Assembly: GCA_023251695.1 (NCBI GenBank)
Contig: JAHEYE010000223.1
Location: 1 to 5,899 of the forward strand
Direction: 5' to 3'
DNA: 5,899 nucleotides
Source of the DNA: Sphingobacteriaceae bacterium
Lineage (GTDB): Bacteria > Bacteroidota > Bacteroidia > B-17B0 > Aurantibacillaceae
The position numbers and the translations under genes were made by a program. Positions 1 through 5,899 of the stretch are shown in pieces (within the stretch, counting starts at the first letter, position 1; every line of letters starts with the position of its first letter). The notes under the pieces were generated by a model. The model ran no database searches, was not told the origin of the DNA, and saw only the letters and a list, made by a program, of their open reading frames with translations.

Positions 1-2804
1 TAGAAGGTCATGAGGAATTCAAAACTAGTCTCGAAGAAAAACAAAAAGAAATACGCGAAGAAATCGGGTATTACGACCGTACCATCCGCGATGCCAATAA
101 AAAATTAAAAGAGTACAAAGAAAAAAACATTGAGCATGCTGTTGAAAAAAACGCTGAGCGTGAAAAATTACAGGTAGATCTCAACATTGCCCGTCGTGAA
201 TATGATTCCTTAACGTCTAACGTTTCAAGTATCGAGCAAAAGTATTCATCACTTATCGAGCAGTTGCGTAACGATAAAACAGCTTACATCAACAAAATCA
301 ATTCGAAAACAGGAGAGGTTTTCAATCACTACAATGAATTGCAGTTATTACAGAAAAACGAGTATAACAAAAAAGATACGGAATTAAAGAATAAGCGCGA
401 AGAAACATTGGACGAAGTGAATGCTGAATCGACAGCAAAACAAATTGAGTTCAATGAATTGAAATCGGAAGAAAAAGTAATCCGCAACACACGTTTTTTC
501 GAAACAGAGATTAAAGGGCTCGAAACAGAGCTGGCTGAATTGCGTGCTGTAAATTACAAAAACAAGAGTGAGCGTGCCATTAAGCAGAATATGATTACCA
601 CTTTACAGCGCGAATGGGAACAGTTGGAAACGAAATTGAAAACATCCCTGAACAATCAGGTGAATAAAATCAATGGAGAGATTATTAAGGTCAAGGCTGA
701 AATAAAGGAGATCGAAGATAAATTGAATGTTCAGCATGATGCGTTTTACGGCTATCTTGAGAAAAATGTAAAAGACTGGCACACAACTATCGGTAAAGTG
801 GTGAACGAAAAATTATTGTTCAGAACCGATCTTACGCCTGAATTCAAAGCAGAAGCCTCTAAAACTTTATACGGCATCCATTTGGAATTAGGACAGGTTG
901 AAGTTGTTTCGAAAAGTATTGAGGAATACCAACACGAAAAAAATGAACGCTTAACACAGATCCGCGACCTCGAAGATTCTTTAAATCAATTCCAAATCAC
1001 CAATGGCGAAGAAAAAATGCTAGCAGCCGACCGTTTTGGCAAGCAATTAGGGGAATTAAAAGATGATGTTAAAGTATTAGCTTACTCATTGGAACTTGCC
1101 GATAAACGCGAACAGAAATTGGCGGAGGAATTAGACGAGTGGAAGCAGAGGGCCGGTAGCGAAATCGAATCTTCTTTAAGCGGTAACCGTCAGAAATTAA
1201 ATTTAATTGAAGAGGAACTTTCTGTATTAAACAAAAAGAAAAATACTGTTGTTACTGATTTCAACGTGCAGTTAGAGCGTTTACGTGTTTATAACGATGA
1301 ACGTATTGGAGAATTAAAAGGAAGACAGGAAACTGAAATTTCAGAACTGGAAGTTGAAAAGAAAAACCAGGTGAAAGAATTTGAAGACAAAGAAGAGCAA
1401 TTGACAAAAGAAAGAGAATCGAATTTCAAAGCCAAGGGTGTTGATAGCAAACAAATCAAACAAATTGATAACCGGATAAAGGAGCTGCAGGATGCTTTAA
1501 AAGAAATTGAACAGTATCAGCAAGTGGTGAATGATTATTTGAAAGATAAACGCGAGACTTTTGATAGATTACCGGATCTGATCCAGAAGAAAGAAGAATT
1601 TGTAAAAACATCGAACGACATGGCCGGGCAAATGGAAGAATCCACCCGTAAGTTTAATATTAAGCGCATGGAACTGAATAAGCAGAAGCGCACTTTTGAT
1701 GAGGAATTAATTGAATTCAACAATGGTATTAATTTTTACAGCAATAATTTCCGCGAAACACCGGTTTATCATAAATACGCTGAAATAATTGAGCGGGCTG
1801 AACCAAAACGGAGCAGTCACAATATCATGGATGTCTGTACCCAACTATTAAAGAACGATTCTCACTTTAACGAAGAGTATGGCGCTTTCCAGCGTTATGT
1901 AAATGAATACGCCGGAAAATTCAGATTTGATAATCACTTTAATTTTATGATCCGCAACGACGCTGTTCAAAGTGAGTACGAGCGTTTTGCGCAAAATCTG
2001 CGTTCGTTCGTGAATGAAAACAAGATTGAGTTGTCATTAGCCGAAACAGCTACGCAAATTGGACTTGTTACCGACAGCATCGCAACCAAAGTAAAAGAAC
2101 TCAGCGGACAAAAAGACAAGATTCAGCATATTATTACTTTAATTGCTGAGGACTTTAAGAAAGCTGAGTTTGAAGAAAGTAAACTTATTGAATTCATAAA
2201 AATAAAAATCGAGGAATCAGATAATAAAGTTTACAAATTGCTGAAGAAAGTAGAAGAATTCCGCGAAGAGCATGGTTTGGTTTACAGCGAAGGTTTATTC
2301 AATTCCGACTTTGCAACCGGCTCGAAACGCGAAATCAGTACCAAGGCAGTTCGTTTGTTGGATCAATTGCGTAATGCCATCAAAGAGCAGGAACAGGAGG
2401 AAATCCGTTTACAGGATTTATTCGAATTGAAGTTCAATATTAAAGAAGGTATGAACGAAACGGGTTGGACACACAAAATCGACAGCATTGGAAGTACAGG
2501 AACAGATATTTTAGTGAAAGCAATTATCTATATCACTTTATTACACGTATTCATTAAAGAATCATCCCACCGCTCCAGCACCGACTTTAAAGTTCATTGT
2601 ATAATCGACGAGGTAGGTCAGATCTCTGCGCATTACTTACGTGAGTTATTGAAATTCGCGAAGAACAGAAATATTATGATGATTAATGGCCTACCGAACA
2701 AGAGTGGTTTGGAAAGTCATTACCGTTATACTTATCAGTTCCGTAAAGAGGATTCCGGTAACGTGCGCATCTTCCCAAGTATTGTTACTGAGGTGGAAGC
2801 GTAA
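1..2804 (+). CDS. SMC/MukB-like (DUF3584-type) coiled-coil ATPase, C-terminal part, 5' truncated
   Basis: The reading frame is open from base 3 with no stop, so the gene starts upstream of the window; the TTG at 264 is an internal Leu codon, not a start. The visible 933 residues are mostly Glu/Lys-rich coiled coil. Coil runs over about residues 1-245, is broken by a compact segment at about 245-305 (KNVKDWHTTIGKVV), resumes to about 570, is broken again by an aromatic-rich segment at about 572-676, then returns as shorter helices. The last 110 residues look like an ABC/SMC-type ATPase head half: a signature-like GSTGTD at 830-835 (2490-2507), followed by a Walker B strand CIIDEVG with Asp-Glu at 869-870 (2607-2612). 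The N-terminal head with Walker A must be upstream. From family knowledge, such proteins (MukB, MksB, JetC, DUF3584) dimerise and move or entrap DNA with MukE/MukF-like partners. The subfamily is inferred from architecture and motif style, not from a search. No JetD-like nuclease gene follows it. I am confident of a coiled-coil SMC-like ATPase and much less sure of its role. Confidence 0.8.
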   Translation, partial: EGHEEFKTSLEEKQKEIREEIGYYDRTIRDANKKLKEYKEKNIEHAVEKNAEREKLQVDLNIARREYDSLTSNVSSIEQKYSSLIEQLRNDKTAYINKINSKTGEVFNHYNELQLLQKNEYNKKDTELKNKREETLDEVNAESTAKQIEFNELKSEEKVIRNTRFFETEIKGLETELAELRAVNYKNKSERAIKQNMITTLQREWEQLETKLKTSLNNQVNKINGEIIKVKAEIKEIEDKLNVQHDAFYGYLEKNVKDWHTTIGKVVNEKLLFRTDLTPEFKAEASKTLYGIHLELGQVEVVSKSIEEYQHEKNERLTQIRDLEDSLNQFQITNGEEKMLAADRFGKQLGELKDDVKVLAYSLELADKREQKLAEELDEWKQRAGSEIESSLSGNRQKLNLIEEELSVLNKKKNTVVTDFNVQLERLRVYNDERIGELKGRQETEISELEVEKKNQVKEFEDKEEQLTKERESNFKAKGVDSKQIKQIDNRIKELQDALKEIEQYQQVVNDYLKDKRETFDRLPDLIQKKEEFVKTSNDMAGQMEESTRKFNIKRMELNKQKRTFDEELIEFNNGINFYSNNFRETPVYHKYAEIIERAEPKRSSHNIMDVCTQLLKNDSHFNEEYGAFQRYVNEYAGKFRFDNHFNFMIRNDAVQSEYERFAQNLRSFVNENKIELSLAETATQIGLVTDSIATKVKELSGQKDKIQHIITLIAEDFKKAEFEESKLIEFIKIKIEESDNKVYKLLKKVEEFREEHGLVYSEGLFNSDFATGSKREISTKAVRLLDQLRNAIKEQEQEEIRLQDLFELKFNIKEGMNETGWTHKIDSIGSTGTDILVKAIIYITLLHVFIKESSHRSSTDFKVHCIIDEVGQISAHYLRELLKFAKNRNIMMINGLPNKSGLESHYRYTYQFRKEDSGNVRIFPSIVTEVEA

Positions 2805-2808
2805 TGAA

Positions 2809-2880
2809 TGTCAGGTCGAGCGTAGTCGAGACCTTTTATAGATTTCAAAAAACAATGTCTCGACTACGCTCGACATGACA
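2809..2880. repeat. 24-bp near-perfect inverted repeat (REP/MITE-like palindrome)
   Basis: The arms lie at 2809-2832 and 2857-2880 and match at 23 of 24 positions; the only mismatch pairs G2814 with A2875. A 24-base AT-rich spacer separates them. Each arm carries the hexamer GTCGAG twice, four bases apart (2815-2820 and 2825-2830 in the left arm). The element fills nearly the whole gap between the ATPase gene, which ends 4 bases before it, and the glycosyltransferase start 7 bases after it. GTCGAG-rich palindromes of this kind are, to my knowledge, common dispersed intergenic elements in Bacteroidota. In RNA it would form a strong stem-loop that could stabilise the 3' end of the ATPase message or reduce read-through. 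It has no following T-run, so it is not a classical intrinsic terminator. No other copy is seen in this window. Confidence 0.85.
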
Positions 2881-2887
2881 AATTAAT

Positions 2888-3892
2888 ATGAGTTCAGCAT
2901 TGGTCTCAGTTTTAATGCCTGTTTACAATTCCTCCGGTTTTGTTCAGGAAGCCATAGAAAGCATTTTAAACCAATCTTACAAAAACATAGAATTTATTAT
3001 CATTAACGACGGCTCCGCTGACGATTCTGAAAAAATAATTCTTAGCATTAAAGATAACCGTATCCGTTATGTAAAGAATGAAAAGAACATGGGTGTGGTA
3101 GCTACACTCAACAAAGGAATTGATTTGTGCGAAGGGACTTACATTGCACGCATGGATGCAGATGATATCAGTCTGCCCGATAGAATTAAGAAGCAAGTTG
3201 AGTTTATGAACAAAAATCCGGAAGTCGGGGTTTGCGGAACGGATTACATTCAGTTTGGAAAAGGGAAGCAGATGTTAAGTAAATCGCACCGCGAACATGA
3301 ATGGATTGCAGGATGGATGTTGTTTAATTCTTCCGTAGTGCATCCTTCATTGATGATAAGGACTTCAGTTATAAAAAATGAAAGGCCACATTTCGACAAT
3401 TCTTTTAAGCATGTTGAAGATTATGAATTATGGAGCAGGCTTTTGTTTAAGTGTAAATTTGCGGATGTACCTGAAGCTTTATTAAAATACAGGCTTCATG
3501 CTTCGCAAGTGAGCCGCCAATTTAAAAGTGAGCAAATTGAAAACGGGAACAAAGTGCGTAAAATTCTTCTGGAGAAAGCAGGCTTTCGTTTTACAGAGCG
3601 TGAATTTCGGACGCATTGCTTAATTGGGAGTTCACAAATCATCACTTCTCTGAAAGATCTGGCTATTTTGTCCTTCTGGTTTTCGAAAATGCTCGAGCAA
3701 AACAAAAAAATAAATTTCATCGACCAATCTACTCTGGAAAAAATTCTTGCTAAACAATGGTACGATGCTTGCGGAATTACCAATTTAGGTCCGCGTGCTT
3801 ATTTTTATTATCTCAAATCGAAGTGGAGTAAACTTTACAGCGGCAGCCGCGCATGGCTTTTATCGAAGTGTTTAGTGAGATGGGTTCAATAA
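2888..3892 (+). CDS. Family 2 glycosyltransferase (GT-A fold)
   Basis: This 334-residue protein probably transfers a sugar from a nucleotide-sugar donor to a growing surface glycan on the cytoplasmic side of the membrane. The GT2 hallmarks appear in order: the N-terminal strand VSVLMPVYNSS (residues 6-16), SILNQSYKNIEFIIINDGS (25-43) with Asp41 in the nucleotide-binding position, the metal-binding DxD-type motif DADD (90-93), and an acidic HVEDYELWSRL motif (175-185) whose Glu-Asp is the expected catalytic base region. A YRLHASQVS segment (201-209) is typical of the end of the GT2 domain. The last 100 or so residues have no recognisable domain and no clear membrane helix. The ATG at 2888 sits directly before the GT2 core, and there is no Shine-Dalgarno sequence. 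The 24-bp palindrome ends 7 bases upstream, so any promoter would have to lie inside that repeat or further upstream. The 3' end overlaps the opposing SGNH gene by 21 bp. Donor and acceptor cannot be told from sequence. Confidence 0.93.
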   Translation: MSSALVSVLMPVYNSSGFVQEAIESILNQSYKNIEFIIINDGSADDSEKIILSIKDNRIRYVKNEKNMGVVATLNKGIDLCEGTYIARMDADDISLPDRIKKQVEFMNKNPEVGVCGTDYIQFGKGKQMLSKSHREHEWIAGWMLFNSSVVHPSLMIRTSVIKNERPHFDNSFKHVEDYELWSRLLFKCKFADVPEALLKYRLHASQVSRQFKSEQIENGNKVRKILLEKAGFRFTEREFRTHCLIGSSQIITSLKDLAILSFWFSKMLEQNKKINFIDQSTLEKILAKQWYDACGITNLGPRAYFYYLKSKWSKLYSGSRAWLLSKCLVRWVQ

Positions 3893-4957
3893 AGAATCGC
3901 CCATTATTTTCTTAAGCATTTTATCCGAAAGGAATTCGCAACCTTTTTTAGTGAAGTGAACATAAGATTCAAGAATACTGTCGTTACGTATATCTTCAAT
4001 TTTATAATCTTCCAAATCGAGTAGAGGCACATCTTCTTCTTTCGCAATTTTCCTTAGCCGCTTATTATAGTGCGCAAGCATTACAGATGTTACTTGGTCG
4101 GCATCTGTAATTTGTGTGGAAAGAAGAACTTTTACCTTATTGTTTTTGGCGATGCCGATAATGGTCCGGATATTTCTTTCATAAATATCTGCATTATACA
4201 GAACGGTCTTTAATTCATCTTTCAGAAATGCTTCATGTTCCGGTGGTGTTTCTTTACAATAACTGTAATTGGGAAATAAACGCGAATAAAATTCCCATTG
4301 CCACAAATACCTCATATGAAAATCTGCAGCTGCAAATAAAGCCGAATGTTTATTCCAGAAACTCAGATTTGTATTGCCATATAATTGCGGACCATCATCC
4401 GCGCCGTAATAAGGCGAATATTTCCGCAGCGCATCATTAAAAGTTGAATAAAGGATTATCATGTCCGGCTGATGACGCAGAACGCGGTGATAAAACAATC
4501 CAATAATTTCAGAAGTAGCGTACCCGTAACGTCCGGCATTGATGCATTCGGTTTTATTTTTTGTTTCAGATGATAATTTTTTACCAAGCAAAGCTGTCCA
4601 GGAATCTTCGTCAGAAACATAAGGGTCGAAAGTAGAGGAGCCACCCAGACAGAAAATACGGTAAGTTCCTTTTGGTTTTTCAGGATTATAGTCAGGCGAA
4701 CGGAACCCCCATCGGTTAATGGAAAACGTACGTGGATTCTTTGAATCGTAAGTGATTTTTAAATTTGGTTCAAGGTCGTAATTAAAATAACCATTGGGTA
4801 CAGCAAGCGTTTCGCTCAGATTATGCGTATAAGGTGCCGTGACTCCCTTTGCCGCATCATAAATTCTTAAAATAATTTCACCGCCAATAAAAATGACGAT
4901 AAAAACTATTAAAATCATCGTGGTCCATTGTAAAAACCTTTTTCCGCGGGAAGCCAT
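3872..4957 (-). CDS. Membrane-anchored SGNH/GDSL hydrolase-like protein
   Basis: This 361-residue protein has a short basic N-terminus and one hydrophobic helix (about residues 12-30), so it is probably anchored in the inner membrane with the rest in the periplasm; the helix could also be an uncleaved signal. The SGNH blocks are visible: NRWGFRSPDY (81-90) leading into LGGSSTF (104-110) with the probable nucleophile Ser107 (codon 4637-4639), INAGRYGYAT (139-148) as block II with Gly142, and YSTFNDA (170-176) as block III with Asn174. Block V is SYVHFTKKG with His334, but the Asp normally three residues before the His is Ser331. The family covers esterases and O-acetyl-transfer or deacetylation enzymes, often near polysaccharide genes; the substrate here is unknown. 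It begins 12 bp after the small TPR-like gene and is the last gene of the minus-strand cluster. Its 3' end overlaps the glycosyltransferase gene. The N-terminal Met fits a normal start just before the membrane helix. Confidence 0.85.
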   Translation of the reverse strand: MASRGKRFLQWTTMILIVFIVIFIGGEIILRIYDAAKGVTAPYTHNLSETLAVPNGYFNYDLEPNLKITYDSKNPRTFSINRWGFRSPDYNPEKPKGTYRIFCLGGSSTFDPYVSDEDSWTALLGKKLSSETKNKTECINAGRYGYATSEIIGLFYHRVLRHQPDMIILYSTFNDALRKYSPYYGADDGPQLYGNTNLSFWNKHSALFAAADFHMRYLWQWEFYSRLFPNYSYCKETPPEHEAFLKDELKTVLYNADIYERNIRTIIGIAKNNKVKVLLSTQITDADQVTSVMLAHYNKRLRKIAKEEDVPLLDLEDYKIEDIRNDSILESYVHFTKKGCEFLSDKMLKKIMGDSLLNPSH

Positions 4958-4969
4958 GCGTAAATTTAA

Positions 4970-5293
4970 TCAAATTGTCGGGACATAAGGCTCTGTCAGC
5001 CTTTCAATTTTTTCTCTGTATTCCTTTGTCTTGACTGAATCTCCCTTTGCGCGGTAAACGGGGAGGAGGTCCTGAAGCACCGGAAGAAAATCAGGTTTTA
5101 GTTTCAGGAACTCATTATACAAAGGAATTGCGCCGGCTGTATCTTTCTCATATAACAAGGCGTTGTTCGCAGCCTCTAGTATGTTGTAGGCTTTTTCGTT
5201 CAATTGCTTTTTGTCGTAATAACCGTAAATACGTATAGCAATATATAAACCCACCGCGATAATTAAGATTATTTTGGCGGGTCGTGAAAACAT
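4970..5293 (-). CDS. Small membrane-anchored TPR-like protein
   Basis: This 107-residue protein has an N-terminal hydrophobic helix (about residues 7-24, preceded by Arg4 and Lys7) and then a short soluble helical part. Residues about 31-68 (AYNILEAANNALLYEKDTAG followed by an AIPLYNEFLKLKPDF-type end) match the spacing and the closing Pro of a tetratricopeptide repeat. Residues about 69-102 could be a second, degenerate repeat (LLPVYRAKGDSVKTKEYREK). TPRs mediate protein-protein contacts, so this may be a membrane-tethered adaptor; no catalytic motif is present. The gene lies 14 bp downstream of the T9SS-sorted protein and 12 bp upstream of the SGNH gene, all on the minus strand, which argues that it is real and co-transcribed. 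I do not recognise a named family. The start ATG is the one directly before the membrane helix. Confidence 0.72.
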   Translation of the reverse strand: MFSRPAKIILIIAVGLYIAIRIYGYYDKKQLNEKAYNILEAANNALLYEKDTAGAIPLYNEFLKLKPDFLPVLQDLLPVYRAKGDSVKTKEYREKIERLTEPYVPTI

Positions 5294-5307
5294 GAATAAA
5301 AAAACCC

Positions 5308-5899
5308 TTATTCAACAATTATTTTTTGAAGAATCGTGCCTTTGGCTGAAGATATTTTCAGGAAATAAATTCCTTTGGCTTCCGTACTCAGATCAACCAT
5401 TGTTTTCTTTTCTTTTATTTCAGAGCGCTTAACCAATTTTCCAACACAATCGTGAATTTCATAAGTGGCATTGTTTAAAATATCTTCGCTCAACGAAATT
5501 TCAAAAATACCGGCCGATGGATTCGGGATTATTGTACTTAAACCCTGTAATGATTTATCCTGAATAGAAGTTGTTAATGCACAATTAAGCGCAATAATCT
5601 GCGCACCCGTTACCCAGCCTGTGCCGCTGCAAGTTGATAAAGAAGCTGATTTAACGCCGGTAGCTCCCGCGCTCAACATCGGCTCGTCAGATAATTCAAC
5701 ATTCTCATTTCCCCAGGGATGGTTTCCTGTTGTTCCTACATCGAATCTTTCAGTTAATGAAGCCTGAGGAATAATATTAGTTTTACTGCTGTTAACGCTG
5801 CAAAAGAAAACAGAAATTAATCGCGTACAGGTTACGGTTGTTGTAATATTATTTGTTACAATGTTCGTACAATCATCCTGATTGCCTTTTGAACTTGCC
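5308..5899 (-). CDS. T9SS type A sorting domain-containing secreted/surface protein, N-terminus outside window
   Basis: The frame stays open to the right edge of the window, giving 196 visible residues; the Met codon at 5679-5677 is internal and the true start lies beyond 5899. The last 78 or so residues form a classic T9SS type A C-terminal domain: a PNPSAG opening (codons about 5526-5509), a strand ending in the HDCVGKLVKR turn, DLSTEAKGIYFLKIS, and the terminal KIIVE. In this family the domain directs the protein through the outer membrane and is usually removed, with attachment to the surface or release. The upstream visible part is rich in Thr, Ser, Asn and Gly, has five Cys residues, and ends in a GATG...SGTGWVTGAQIIALN pattern. 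This looks like the closing strands of an extracellular beta-sandwich, but I cannot name the domain. It is the first visible gene of the three-gene minus-strand cluster, and its stop lies 14 bp before the TPR-like gene. Cargo function is unknown. Confidence 0.88.
   Translation of the reverse strand, partial: ASSKGNQDDCTNIVTNNITTTVTCTRLISVFFCSVNSSKTNIIPQASLTERFDVGTTGNHPWGNENVELSDEPMLSAGATGVKSASLSTCSGTGWVTGAQIIALNCALTTSIQDKSLQGLSTIIPNPSAGIFEISLSEDILNNATYEIHDCVGKLVKRSEIKEKKTMVDLSTEAKGIYFLKISSAKGTILQKIIVE

Noticed and set aside
264..266. TTG as the start codon of the ATPase gene
   Set aside because: The same frame is open without a stop back to base 3 and encodes the same Lys/Glu-rich coiled coil, so this is an internal Leu codon.
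2839..2846. Possible Bacteroidota -7 promoter box (TAnnTTTG-like) in the palindrome spacer upstream of the glycosyltransferase
   Set aside because: The last base differs from the consensus and no -33 TTG-type element lies at the right distance, so chance in AT-rich DNA is as likely.
4228..4440. Plus-strand open frame opposite the SGNH gene
   Set aside because: It lies wholly inside a well-supported gene on the other strand and its translation shows no domain-like character; the same holds for the other short antisense frames at 1535-1723, 2966-3196, 3496-3783 and 5047-5238.
4459..4644. Minus-strand open frame in another frame of the SGNH gene
   Set aside because: It is an out-of-frame shadow covering the region that encodes the SGNH blocks I-III.
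5294..5307. T-run on the minus strand just after the T9SS protein stop as an intrinsic terminator
   Set aside because: There is no GC-rich stem before it, and the next gene starts 14 bp later on the same strand.
5677..5679. ATG as the start of the T9SS-sorted protein
   Set aside because: The frame continues open to 5899 with protein-like, Cys- and Thr-rich sequence, and a start here would leave no signal peptide, which T9SS cargo needs.

Overview
This window looks like chromosomal DNA from a member of the Bacteroidota. The strongest sign is a typical type IX secretion (T9SS) type A C-terminal sorting domain on the protein encoded at the right end. AT-rich, Lys/Asn-rich coding sequence and the lack of clear Shine-Dalgarno sequences agree with this. 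I cannot place it below phylum level.

Layout: bases 1-2804 (+) hold the C-terminal 933 codons of a very large coiled-coil ATPase of the SMC/MukB/DUF3584 type. Its true start and its Walker A motif lie upstream of the window. Bases 2805-2887 hold a near-perfect 24-bp inverted repeat that resembles the REP/MITE-like palindromes scattered through Bacteroidota genomes. Bases 2888-3892 (+) encode a family 2 glycosyltransferase. On the minus strand, reading right to left, three closely packed genes follow: a T9SS-sorted surface or secreted protein (5899-5308, N-terminus outside the window), a small membrane-anchored TPR-like protein (5293-4970) and a membrane-anchored SGNH/GDSL hydrolase-like protein (4957-3872). 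Gaps of 14 and 12 bp suggest one operon. The last gene of that operon overlaps the glycosyltransferase tail to tail by 21 bp.

Functionally the window has three parts. The SMC-like ATPase is probably a DNA-handling machine, either chromosome organisation of the MksB type or Wadjet-like anti-plasmid defence; which one cannot be decided without its upstream partners. The glycosyltransferase and the SGNH/TPR/T9SS cluster look like cell-envelope functions (surface glycan synthesis or modification, exported protein). Nothing links the ATPase to these genes beyond position, and the palindrome separates them. There are no RNA genes, CRISPR arrays, insertion sequences or gene-free stretches over 300 bases.
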